The position numbers and the translations under genes are program-made. This document shows, one piece after another, positions 35,127 to 48,000 of a stretch of DNA of 64,000 bases (position 1 is the first letter of the stretch; the number at the start of each line of letters is the position of its first letter). This DNA is from Hydractinia symbiolongicarpus. Lineage: Eukaryota > Cnidaria > Hydrozoa > Anthoathecata > Hydractiniidae. Location of the stretch: the NCBI RefSeq assembly GCF_029227915.1, contig NC_079878.1:26747501-26811500 (forward strand), in the 5' to 3' direction. The notes below the pieces were generated by a model that searched no databases, had not been told where the DNA came from, and worked only from the letters and a program-made list of their open reading frames with translations.

Positions 35127-38100
35127 AGCCACATATATAAGTGCGAGTTCGGGCAATTTTTCCAATTAAATTAGTGATTGTCTTCCAAAACCGCCCGCAC
35201 TTTCCCGATCTTGCCTGGAGCATTTTCAAAATTCAATTCCTTGGAAAAAGATGCTTTAAGAGAAAGAAGTTAATAAAAATTAAAAGTTATTTATCAAGTA
35301 AATTTTATCAAAAACCATCAAAAACAGTTCTTTTAAGAACTTTACTACCACATAGTTTACTTTATGGTCTATGCAGGTTTTTTCGGGTGAATACTTCAAT
35401 TTTTTTGCAAAACGCTAAACTTGCCCAAAAACGCCTGCACGTTATACGGCGTATGCAGCTTATCAGCACCCTTGTTCTAAAATTACAAGCAGTTTCCAAG
35501 ATGCCCACGCCGTTTAGAGGACGTGGTGCGGCTTGGGCATCCTTGAAGTTCTGTTTAATGACAGTTTTAATGTTTTAATGTCGTTTTAAACCTTGTTCTC
35601 AGGGAGAGTGTACGGAAAACTAATTCCTATTGACAATTACATTGCTGTTGGTTTGATAGCAAAAGTGGATATTTTTTTAATTACTGTAACAGGTTACTTA
35701 TATAATAAATAAAAAATGATAAAAAACGGTTGGTCAGCTCACTCTAGCGCCCAGAGCTATTTGTTTTGTCTGCGCCCTAGCTACAGGTTTTCCTATATCT
35801 GGCTATCAGTTAGGTAGTAATACAGCTTCTCCATATGTATTCTACAAATTACTTTCAATTCTTTTATACAAAACTGAGCTCTAGCTAGCTACCTTTCGTG
35901 TGATTAAGCCTTACCTTGATTTGGATAAAACCAATTAAAATTGATAATATTGTATTCTTACATTTTCTTAGAAACAATAAAATAAAACACAGCTCGGCGC
36001 GTTATAATTGTACAAATTACTTCAATTTTTCTTTAGGAAAGGGTACCTTACACAGGAGCTTTCCAATCCAACTAAAATCTCCAGAAAAAGCACAGCAACA
36101 AAAAAGCTTAAAATACACAAGTAAAGTCGATTAGAAACAGGACTAGCAATAACTTTTTTCAAAAGAAGAAAACCGTTTTAATACTATTATGTTTCATTAA
36201 AATACAACTATAATAGTATTAGAAACAAAATTGCAAAGTAATTAATTAATTATTTATACCATAATTAGCTATAATACAAAGAAATAAGGCATATTTTGGG
36301 TCTGTAAAATATACGTGTCTAAAATGCCGACTACCGTTTCTTGTTCACGGCATATTCCTCTTTGTGTGTTCAAGTTCGGCGGACGTATAATCCGGACCAA
36401 AAGACGGGGGGGAGGGTCAAAATCCGGGGGTGGGGGGTACAAGCCGTACTTATTGCATTTTTTACTAAACTTATACTTTAACCCCTCGGTCCAAACTTAT
36501 TTGTTTTATTAGAAAAGAAAATACCCTAGCTTTACGTGCAAAAATATCAGTCCTATTTCTTTACGCTGATTTTATATGATTTTTTTTCTATCGAAATTTT
36601 GAGAATCTCAATAATTCTCTTGGTATACCTCGCGTGTAGCAAACGTGCTCCACAATTTCGCTTTGCTCGCTTCGCTCGCAAAGCTCAATTGCTTCGCAAT
36701 AAGCGCAAGAAATGAACACATAAAACTTGGTACTTATTACAAAAATACCAATGGGTTTGTTTACAAAGAAGCAGCCTTGATGTTGTTTGATGTTGTTCTT
36801 ACAGGTAGCTTAGCTACTATAGTTACATTTAGGATTAAACTAGCATTTATTACTTAATACTCAGTAAAATAGGTCAAGTTTGAATATTAAACTTTTTCGC
36901 TATAGCTAGCTAGACTAAGCATGAAAGGAGCTGGGTTAAAAGTCAAAACTTAAAGAGGAAAATTACATCACATTTTTTAAGATTATACTACACATATTTG
37001 AGAACACCTGAAAAATGCATTGTTCATCAAGTTACCCCATATGGCTAATATGGAAGATTTCTTCATAAAAAGCATCAAAACTTTTTTCATGTGGATTACT
37101 TTTACATTAACAAAAATTTAAAATTTGAAGATAAACTTTTGCGATTTTGTCATTCATTAGTTTTCAAATTTCTCGCTGGAAATTTTTAAGGCTCAAAACC
37201 CATGTCTCACAGTAACTTTTTCGTTCTTATCCTAATGTTAATACATGAGTTGTGCAACAACTTTTGCAGGAAAATAAAAACACATCAAGAGAAAAAGTTT
37301 GTTATTAAAATATTATAAACTAGTTGTTAGCCCGTGGAAAATCCACGGTTCGCCCATCCTTTTTATACTGCATTTCGTGCTTCTCGCTATTGCACAGCTA
37401 AGCTACCATTTTGCGTGACAGACTGATGTATACGGGTATTATAATATAGATTAATTTCAAACCGATTAGTCCCTGCAGTCATTTTGGTGTCAGCGGTATG
37501 AAAAACTATGCAACTATACTAAGTAAAAGTCCTATTACTTCAGTAAAAATTGAAATAATGACTTGAAACTTAGTATTACATGTTTTTAGACCAGTTTGAT
37601 GAAATGAACCCAAAAATTTTTTTTACTACTATCATAGCTTCTGAGTTCTTAATTTTGGCCATTTTTGGAGACGCCGATAAACTTTTTTTGTACAGCATAT
37701 CAATTTTGACAAGCCATGTGTACCGAAAACATTCTAAGTGATTCTCAGGATTAAAAATAATTCAAACAGATAAAATGTGTCCCAGGTTTAGGACTAAATA
37801 CCTTATCCAGCTCAGAGAAAGTGGGAATGAGCTTCTAAAGCACAGTGTTAAATACATAATCTAAATTTTATGCCATATAAATACAAAGTGGTTAGAAAGT
37901 TATTTTTTGTACACCTGGATCTGCAACACGTTTACTTTGCACTAATCGCCCAGTCTGGTGCCACTCACAATTAATTTTTGAATATCCACAGGAACTTTTT
38001 ATGCAAAATGAAAAATGCTAAACAACTGTATTTGCTTTGCAGAAGTAACAATAGGCTTTATCTTTATCATAAGTCGTGTGAATGTTGGTTTATGAAAAAG

Positions 38101-38761
38101 ATATTATACCCTTAATGCTATAAGTGCTCCACTGGATTTGTAACACATTACACTAAGTGTCCTCCATGTGAAACAGTTTACGCTTTACTAAGTCTTAACC
38201 TGAAGACTTTAGGTCTTCCCACTTCAAGTGAATATTACTTCTGGCTATATATACTTTCCCAAATTTTGTTATTTCATAAAAGAAAACTGAAAATCTACAA
38301 AATTATTTATATATATGTGCAGAAATTTATTTATGAAATATAGGTTTCAGTTTGTTGTGGAAACATGTTTACCAACATGCAATGTCTTGCATACCTAACT
38401 AGCTATATACTCAAGTCTTGAATGTTCACTGTTATGGGAGGTCCAAATAACTACCTAGCTTTTTTTTATTTAAAATGACAGAATGCCTTAAAAAATCTTT
38501 TGTGCAGCTAGCTACATTAAAGCAATATATTTAGCTTTTGTACTTTATCACTTAATTATTTAATAACAAATGCGCCCTGGAGTGCTGGCATGGTACTGGC
38601 TAGGTAGCTTAAAATCACAAAATAAATATTATCCAGATGTGACCATCCCTCATCATCAGACATCGGAACGGCGTTTCTGTTCTTTACTTCTCATTGTAGG
38701 GTACCTCAAATTCTTGTAAATCCAATTAACAAAAATTACTTAAGAATTCCTCTTCTTGTAT
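35127..38761. other. Spacer between the arms of the large inverted repeat
   Basis: No convincing coding exon is present in these 3.6 kb. It contains one complete 131-bp Helitron-like element (37,320-37,450), a G-rich stretch near 36,400-36,440 and TAGCTAGC motifs at 35,880-35,892 and 36,903-36,912. If the arms are terminal repeats of one transposon, this spacer has lost any transposase. Confidence 0.5.
37320..37450 (-). mobile_element. Miniature Helitron-like element, 131 bp
   Basis: On the minus strand it starts TCTATATTATAATACCCG at 37,450, preceded by A. It ends with the hairpin CCGTGGATTTTCCACGG, a ten-base spacer, and CTAG at 37,323-37,320, followed by T. All the Helitron terminal rules hold in only 131 bp. 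It belongs to the same broad family as the copies at 32,091-33,427 and 52,880-53,075. Confidence 0.8.
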
Positions 38762-40007
38762 ATTTGCAGCTTATTGACACCTTCTTATTTTAGAATATTC
38801 TCAGAAATAATAGACCAAAAGAAATTACATCACAGTTTCTTGTCCACCGCCCACGTGTGAGAACAACCCACACAAAAAAGTTCGTTATTTTTTAAATTAT
38901 TTGTGTAAAAATTACTATTTTATTCACGATAAACCACTTGTCAGTCATTTTATTCCTCCAAAAAGAGTCCTATCCAAGGTGCTTTTCTATTAGTGCTGAA
39001 TTTAATAATTGACATGATTCAGCATAGTTTTTAAAAGGGTCTGATTGCAAAATATGATTGCCAAAGTTCAGCACTTGTAATATTTTTGCATTTGTGTACT
39101 CAGCTTCTAAAACACAGACAAGAGACATTATAAGTTCCTCTGGGTGATTACATTAATGTTGGTTGAAAAAAAACCTGAATGATGAGAAGCATGTGTTTTT
39201 GAATGTGTATAGGACAATAAACTTATTTAATTTCCCTTGGCCTTGCATCAATCAAATTCTGAAGAAATAAACACTTTTAAAATGATTTTGTCAAATTTGG
39301 AAATTGTTGGTATGGTTGGAACTTTGCATATAAAATTAGTAAAGTTGCCGGATTGTTTAGTTTTTTTCTTTTATACTTTTCCGAATTAGCCTTAATTATT
39401 TATGAGATGAAAAACAGCGCTTTCAATTCCATTGACTTGGCCATCCCTTAAAAGCACTGGAAGCTTCACTATATGAAAATGTTTTCTTTTTCTTTTAGAT
39501 TGTGTGCAATGGGAGTGAGTGATGTAATCTTTCAATGCGTGTGATGAAAAGAAAGCGAAACCGTTATTGTTTTTTCTGCCCAAAATTGAAGCTATTTAAT
39601 AAATCTTGATAAAGTTAAAAAACTGTTTTGATTTGTTTGTTTTTGTTTTAATTGTTTCCCGTGAGTTTTCGAAATTCGTTCCAGCAGATTCTGTGGCTTC
39701 TAGTGCCGGTATTTTTACATGAAAAAAATACTATTTTGTTGTAAGGTCATTTACGAAATCGTTAACGTTAGGACCAACTTCTGCGGGTTGTACAACTCGA
39801 TGTATTACATATCTTTCGGAATACTGCTAAAAGTGTAATTTTGTATTGCGCTCTTTACTTTTATCATTCTGTGGGAAAAGGCGGTACAAAATTTTAACAC
39901 GCGTTATTCGTTTTTGTTAGTTTCGCGTAATCTAATTTTCTCGCACATTTTGAAAAGAATATCCCACGCACATTAAATACTCGCGCAGTCTATTCGCAAA
40001 AAAAAAA
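38762..40007 (-). repeat. Right arm of the 6-kb inverted repeat
   Basis: This is the reverse complement of 33,953-35,126. On the minus strand it reads an open stretch (39,583-39,392) with KNNNGFAFFSSHALKDYITH and HSHCTQSKRKRKHFHIVKLP, matching the left arm with a few residue changes. The copy of the MIHRVVL stretch is interrupted here by an in-frame TAG (near 39,730), so at least this arm no longer encodes it. Identity ends sharply at a T/A homopolymer on the outer side. Confidence 0.8.
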
Positions 40008-40084
40008 AGGAGTTAATTATCTTTAATTATCTTTAAGCCAATAAGAATCTTAATAGTGCAACAAATTGTTTTATTATCCAATGA

Positions 40085-40376
40085 ACATTACTTTCTTTTA
40101 AAGTTTATAATCGAAAGTTAAAGCTCGTGCAGTGTAGCATAATGAAGATCGCCTTATAATGCGCCATCATTTCCCTCTGTACAATTTTGCAAGCACGTAG
40201 ACTAAAGCTAATTATTTATGAATTTTAATTTAAAGGAATTGTTGAGGCTGAATATTTTTGGTGAAAGATTTATAGCTATAAAATCGTGACAATGTGTCAT
40301 AAAAGAAAAAATAAGAATATGTAGTCTAAAAATAAACTTTCCTAACTGATTATGTAAAAAAAATTTGCTGCCACCT
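40085..40376 (+). mobile_element. Fragment of a TTAA element related to the copy at 62,131
   Basis: CGAAAGTTAAAGCTCGTGCA, GGCTGAATATTTTTGGTGAA and the terminal GCTGCCACC match the right half of 62,131-62,967 in the same order. The flank reads TTTAA. The left end is missing, apparently lost at the edge of the inverted-repeat arm. Confidence 0.6.
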
Positions 40377-42017
40377 TTAAAGATATTTTCCAAGCTGTTT
40401 TTCAGAGAAAAAGAAAAAATAGATAAATTTTCAGCCTTGCCATTGTTCTTATTTTGTTTTTATTGTTCATCAATTTTCAGGTTTATTATTTTTCTTTCAA
40501 ACTTGTTCTTATATAGAGAAATGAAGTTTATGTAAGTTAAGTTAGCTATGATTTACAGTTACAATAATAATCAAAAATTGAATTTTAAAATTTTAGAATA
40601 TTCAATAATTTTGTCCCCCCATATTACTCAGTCCTCTTCAAAGTTCAGCACTTTTTCAGATTATTGCTAATGGCGGAAATCTTTAAGCCACAGGGCTTCT
40701 TGTTGTTTTTGTCCTCAGCGATGATAGAAACCAACAGCCATTTCGTAAAATGAGATCTCCTTTAAGAAACTGCTAGGTTCTTATGCTTGCCGTCTGCTTT
40801 TTAGTGATCACAAAAAAAAATTTCTTAATATTTTTTACATTTTGAGATAGTTCGTATTACTTTTTCCTCCAATTTTTAACCTATGATAGACCGAAAACTC
40901 ATCATAACTCGCGTTATGCTCACACACATGAAATAAAAAAATACTTTTGCAGATTAAATATTCCTCTTTCCCGCTGAGCCTACCAGAGAGCTTTTAAAGT
41001 CTTGTAAGAGGTTTAAAAAGAAAATCGATTTATTTTCCATTACGTGGGGAAATTTTATCGGATTTACTTAACTTACTTATACATAGTATTTGTTTTATTT
41101 GGTAGCTAGCCATTCATATTCTATGTAGAGGGATCTAATGCGGGTAATTTTCTTCTTAATTATACCATAAAATCAAATAAATATAAATGTACTTTGTCGA
41201 ATGAATTTGCCATGTGACGTTTCATCAAAATTTAATTCGTTTGGGTATAACCAAATATCTTAGGATGACATTCCTTCTTAACATCAAAGGCCTTAACCTT
41301 ATTGAGGACAGAATTCCTTATCATCTTTTCCGACATCAAGCTTTTTTTTAAACAGCTTTTTAACAGGATTAGGTCGTAAGATTTTGTGAGTGTTCTGAAT
41401 TTTATAAATATATATTTCATTATGGATAACATAACAATGTGATTTTTTTGAAAAGTACAGAAATTGCAGATGATAATATAAGAACATTAACAAGGCTTTG
41501 TTTTAAATTGTTTTGTATTGATAAGTTTTAATATTATTGTCGAAATCTAAGTTTTAATATTATTGTCGAAATCTAAATATTTTCTGTTAGCTAAACATTC
41601 GTTGCGCTTTCTCTCACTACCCAGACTCCCAAATATGGTGCGCAGCCATATTATGCATGTAAAATATGAGATATTGTCTTTAGGTCTCTTCTTTCAGTCA
41701 ATCGCGTTGGAGATATTTTTTGTGCTAATGACAAGTGAGTTTTTATATGAAACTGGATATTTAAAGTGCAGAAATACGATTTTTTAGAATTTGAGATTGC
41801 AAACTAAAAATGGCAGTGTAAAAAATATAGAATAGCTGAATATTTAAATATTTGAGTATTTTCTGCTGTTTTTTTAAATTAAGTGTGTTCAAATCTTCTT
41901 GATTATTAGAATACTACGACGTTGGTTGGCGAAATGTAATAAAATAATCGGGATAAAACTGTTTTAAGAGCTAATTTTGATTCTAATAAATATTTATGTA
42001 CAGGGATAAATCATGCA
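40377..42017. other. Noncoding region upstream of the ATF7IP-like gene's 3' end
   Basis: I see no coding exon. The one notable structure is an exact tandem duplication of 26 bases at 41,523-41,574 (AAGTTTTAATATTATTGTCG...). Confidence 0.5.
41523..41574 (+). repeat. Perfect 26-bp tandem duplication
   Basis: AAGTTTTAATATTATTGTCG followed by AAATCT occurs twice without a single difference and without spacer. It is probably a recent replication-slippage or repair event. Confidence 0.85.
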
Positions 42018-45000
42018 TTAAATTTGCTGGGAATATAATTTAGTTTTGATTAAGCAAACGTTACTGATATTTCCAAATCGGTTATTCCGATCTCTTGCTA
42101 CTACTGAAAGATAGTAACATTTTACATCGAATGTTTTATTTATGGTACACTCAATAGGTAACTGCAATGATCGCATTGATCCGATGCGTTGCCAGTGTAT
42201 TGATTGCGGAGCAGGAAGATCATTTTTTAAGTCAGATGGGAAATACGCAAGTAATACATATTCCCAAACATATCTTTCTAAATCTTTTGTTGATTCTGTG
42301 CAATTCCATTTGACGATGGTGTCTGTGCCACTATCTTGTGACTTTATTACAATGACAACAAGTGTGGGTAAACCAAAAAAATTATCTTGTTGACTCTTCT
42401 GTCGCTCAGTAAAAGAATGTTGTAGTTTGCTGATCTCAGAGGGGAGAAAAATTGAAGTTGAAATCTTTCTTTTCTCTTGTTTAACTGTCAATGGGATAGT
42501 CTCAGAACTTTCTGTGTTCTGCGCACACTTTTTCTCCACAATTTGTTCTTCTAAATCCATATCATCGCACTCATTCTTTATTGTTTCGGATTCTTCTCTG
42601 GTAATATTATTTTTAAAATGTTTTCCTGTATAACTTTCGCTCGTAAATGGATATGTTCTCTTTCGGAATTCAGCAGGTACTTTTATTAAATCAGGCATTT
42701 TTGGTAATGTTTCAGCTTTGCCGGAAAAAGGTATATTGTCTTTGTGTGAATGAAATTTGAATGGTTTTTCAAGAAAACTTCTGTTGAGAACTTTATAATT
42801 TAGGGAAGACGAATGTCGCATGTTGACTGTTTCAAAAGAAGCTTCATCTTTAATTCTCTAAAATAAAAACGATTAAGTTTTACAGTCGCTTAATCCTTCA
42901 AAAAAGAAATAGTGAAAAAACCTTCAATTCAGCAACACCTTTGTTTTTAAACTTTAAGTATGATCTGGACATTTTAAATATCTTTCTTTTGTTGTTGTCG
43001 TCGAAAAGGCATTGTTATGTACTTTTAAACAATGTACATCGACTTGTTGCGACAGATTAAAACAAAATTAACAGAATCACTCACCTTTTCATCCTCACTC
43101 TTTTTATATTGTATTTTTTCTTCATACCTAGATTTTCTTTCTCTCATTTTTTTATTTTCTTCTTCAAGAATTTCAATTCTTTTTAGCGCTCTTCTTGCAA
43201 CGTCAGTGATCTCCAAGAAGGCGTCATGTATGACGGATGAAATAAACTAGAAACAAAAAGAAAGTTAGCAGAATGTTTCTCCAACATTTAAAAGTACATT
43301 ATTTATAAATCTGAAAAAACGTTACGTGTCTGTACTTCCTTTATGCTCATTAGGCTTGTACAATAGGTACAGCCGACCCTCGTTATATCGAATTCTCTAG
43401 GGATTGGTGAAATAGTTCGAGGTAACGAGTGTTCGAGATAGCGAGTGTTCAAGATAACGGGTGTTTGATAGCGAATGTTCGGGATAACGGATGCAATTGG
43501 TGTGAAAGTTCACAAAGCGCAAGTTTTGAAATTGAGTGAAAAAATCCAAACTAATTTGTAAGGTCATTTAATCCTTTTCTGCAACATCTTTACTTCAAAT
43601 ACCTTTTTCCAAGTCCTTTAAAAACTGACATTTTTCAGCTAAGATTTTTACAGCTAGCTTTCTTTTAGCTGCCATGTTAAAAAAAAACGAAAAAAAACCA
43701 AAATAAACCTTCCTTTGAAATGGAACGTTTTTCTTTCGATTATTTTGCAAAAATTCAAACAAAAGTTTAAGATCACGAGCGAAAAACAGTTTAAGGGCCC
43801 AAGTAATTGTTTTGACATTGTGAAGGATCGAGATAATAGAGTTCAAGATAAAGCGTTATAAGCCTTGAGTTGCTTGAAAAGTTTAACCCTATTAGGAATG
43901 GGGGGCGGAGGGCCCCAGCATTTTTAAAGTCTCATAACTTTTTAAACAATGGATGAAACTCCTTATAATTTTGTTACTTTTCCTAACTTTAAATGGACTT
44001 TTAGAAAAGAAAAAATAAAATTTTCAAAAATTGTCCTTTCAATGTCACTTTGTCCTTTGTTGACAGGTGGTCATATCAAATTTTGCTGTAGTGCTAAAAA
44101 TAAATGTTTTCCAAACTAACCAACGATACAATATTGACATAAACTCTGTGTAATTCGCAGACCGGAATATTGGTAATTTACAGACCGGAATAATTTTATT
44201 TTCCTATTTCTCTATTTCCATTGTCATATGATGACGTCATACGTCATTTTGTCACATGTCAATGCAAATTGTCTTGATTAAGTAGTTACTGTCATAAGTG
44301 TTAATAGATATACTATGTTTTCATCCATGACAGCTACTAACACTAAAATTATCAAATATCGATTTTTCAAAAAAAATTATTGAAAATTTGAATTCTGATC
44401 GATTTCCATTTTCTCCTTAGAGAAATCCTGGGCCATCATAACACCTGTAAATGTTCCTATAATATCTTACATTTCTATATTAGTTTCTTTAATGAATAGT
44501 ACTGTAAATAGTTTTACAAAAGATAAAAAAACAAGAACTTCCAGGAAAGACATTTTCTTCAACCATTGTCTTATTATGACGTCATAACTTCCTGTGATGA
44601 CATGCAAACCCTAATATTTTGTCACTAATTAAGTTAGAACATATCGAGGCTTCTTTGTGCCAAGTTTCGTCACTTAAAACCAAACTGAACAAAAGTTACA
44701 ACCCGTGGGCACTTAATGGGGGGCATACTTACAAGGGTCAAAAAAGCCCATACCAAATAGGGTTGAAGGACTGGAAATAATAAGTCGACAGTGAATGCTT
44801 GAGATAAGGACTGTTTGAAATAACGAGCGTTGATTGTATTTGTATGTAGTTGGACTACATAATGCATTGATATTAAAAATGAAATTAACAATCTTCACTC
44901 GTATTATGCCACACGTTACTATCTTATATATTAATTCCCTTGCGTGAGTAAAACTGTGAGTCCACGACACGGAAATCACGGGTAACTTTCTTATGACGTG

Positions 45001-48000
45001 GCCGTACGCTAAAATTTACTTAAAAATAAGTAAGTCATCAAATAGGAAAACAGTGGGTCCATTTGTCATTTATGCTACAGCGCCGTTTTCGGCCGTTACG
45101 GCTAAAATAATTTAATTTTACCCCCGGTTTACCATATGCACAGTATCTCATGGAAACAAGTTGTTTATCAACTGACAAAAGAAAACCGAAGTGAAAAAAG
45201 TTGTCTGTTTTTCAAGTTAATACTGAAAAAGTTATTTCCAACAAAGTTTACTTATCATGAGGTTAGATTAAAGCTTATATGTTTTTTTATATTTTCCATT
45301 TTTGTGTTCTGGAACCGAGGTTGTATCGCATTCGAATATGACTGTATTTCGAATCTAAAATGTAAAAAACAAACTGTTGTTGTCGAACGAAATTAATAAT
45401 GTTGTTGTCAGAAATATTTTTTAAAACGAAGAAAAACGTATAATGATATAACATCACAAAAAGAATTTTTTGGAAATGCATCAGACAATTGTAGCTATAC
45501 ATTTTCAATTCGTTCTCTTTCGGATGAAGCGAAATTTAGTTATCGAAGTAAAAAACCGATTGGACTACTGAGAAAGCGAAAAAAAGCAGGTGTGTTCTCT
45601 AAATTATTTGACAGAGAATTGAATTTGGGTGCATAACGATTTTTTAACCGTTTCTTGCAGACCTTGAATATTAAATTTGTTGTTGTGTCTTAAGCAGGAA
45701 AATATTTTCTTTAAGCATTTATTTCGTAAGAATATACTCTGAAAAATGGGTCAGAATTTAGAATGTCCTAAGAATATGCCTGAGCTTGATAGTTTGAATA
45801 TGAACATTTGTATGACGCACAAAATTGATTAGAAGTTTACTTTTTTTATTGTATATCAAACGAACTAAACTTTTTTGTGTCCAAGCAATGGCCCGTTACA
45901 TGTAGTAGAATTACCATTAGCTAGCTATAGTAACTTATATTGAGTATAACTTTGGAAGGTTTGTCGTATGCAACAGACTGAATAGCTGATTTCGTATGAC
46001 TTAACAAAAATTGGTGGAATTTTTTTTAACGTTTGGTATCCTTTTTTTTCCTGGTGTACTTCAGGAATGGCAAAGCAAGTATATAGTTTTAGCGTATTCC
46101 GCTTTTTACGTAACGTTTGTTATACGCCTATGATATTTTTGGACATTTTCCATTTTTATTTCATAAGTTTTTTCATTATTTTTTTGGTTGTTGCACACTT
46201 ATATTTTTAAATTTTTTGTTTCAGCGTTTAAGGATTGTGAGCAACCTCGATCCCAAGGCTTTTTTCTTTATGCCATACCGTGATAAAAGAGACAAAGAGC
46301 CCGGGGTCGAGGTTGAAATGTGAGTTTTGAAAATTCAAATTACTGTGTTGTATGTTTTTGTATGGTATTCCGGTTACATCGGTTTAATGAGAGATTCAGT
46401 GGTTTCTTCCACGGGAATTCGACTAGTTTTCACTATTTTTGTAACAAACGTGGAAGTTTTACAATAGCCATTTACTCTTTTTAAACATGTAATTTAGTTT
46501 CGTTATGGTATTGTTGTGTGAGTAAAATTTTTTTTTAATATTGTTTTTAATTTTGAACGCTTATTCAATGATGATCCGTAGTCATTTTTATCCTGAGATG
46601 TAACATATCATTAACATTTTTTTTAAAAAAAACTAGAATTAAATCACATTCTCTTTTGTCATTGCATGAGAATTTCTTTAATCACGGATAAAAAAGAAGA
46701 TAATTAAACTTAAAAAAATATAATTGGGAAGCATTAATAATAGTTATAGCATGATTTATGTCGTGCAATATGGATTTTTGACGGCCGTTGAGAAAGTCCT
46801 CGGTCATAATTGTCTGCCCTCCGCTTTACATCAGGACCAATATTTGTGACCCCGGGCTTTTCCGCGGGCCATCAAAAATTCGCTCTTCAAAATCATCTTA
46901 TTGTTAAATTGAGACATACGGTATTTTTCCTCACATATTTATGCAGCTTTGGTTTAGGAAAAGATAAAGTAGACTATAAAAATTTGTAGAATTCAAACAG
47001 AAGAGGACGACTATAATTATAGAAGAGGGGAAAAACTATGACATTGGGTTGGAGGAAGGATGTTATTATTGGATCAAAAAGCTGAAATAAGAATAGAAAT
47101 AATAAACAGTTAACCCTTTTTGAAAATCTGTTCTTAACCGGTACAATGGCAAAGATCAAATTTATGATGCAGCAAGACAAGAAGTTTTTTTTTTACCCTC
47201 ATTCAACTCACATATATTCATGCATATATACAAATTTATGTTTAAATTTTCAGCAGATATAAGTAGCTGAAACAAGTAGTATGATTACGTGTACTTAACC
47301 CAGCTTCGTACCGTGAAGTTCAATTCTGTCTCAGCATATCTTTGATCTCTCACTTTAATATGCTTTTGTTTAGTAAAAACCTAAGTTCAGTTAATAAACC
47401 TATCTGTTTGAGTGAAGTAAATAATCATCCTTTAGATTTCCTAAATGTCTTCAACCCTTTTGGTTATCATCATCAAATTCTGTGTTCCAGCATTTTATTA
47501 TATGAAAACTGGATAAAAGTATTCTTCTCATAGTAAAACTGAACAAATATTACAAACACAGTTACGCATGCTAAATGTGTTTGTGTAAACTGGGCTTAGT
47601 GAATTTTGCGTCACTATTGAATGTAATTTGTAAAGAAGGCAATCAGATTATGTAAAAACTTCAAGGACACGTCATCAAAATTATTACTTAATAAAGCGGC
47701 GGTTTTAGAAAATTATGTATCTTAGTAGAAACATATCAACAGCTTTTAATTTTATACGGTGAACTTCCGAAATTATTATAAACAAATTTTTAGATAATTT
47801 TTGGATAATTTCCTTCGTGGAATACCCAACTTGTTAGTGATATTGGTATTGATGTAAAATAAGTCAAGGTGAATGTCAACAAGAGAAGTTTTTGAATAGA
47901 ATGACTGACTTTAAAAATTTTACTTTAACGGTGGTGGTTTTTATATATTTCGATTTGCAAAATTAATGCCTAATGAGACTAAAATCTGTCTGACTATTGA

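Larger units (their letters stand above)
43370..44836 (-). mobile_element. Decayed pogo/Tigger element interrupted by a TTAA MITE
   Basis: The left end CAGCCGACCCTCGTTATATC and the right end (reverse complement CAATCAACGCTCGTTATTTC) are imperfect inverted repeats, each next to TA (43,368-43,369 and 44,837-44,838). Motifs such as GTTCGAGATAGCGAGTGTTC repeat inside. A transposase N-terminus is present on the minus strand (43,675-43,568). The interval 43,887-44,762 is a separate, later insertion. The whole composite sits in the 4.9-kb intron of the ATF7IP-like gene. Confidence 0.65.
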
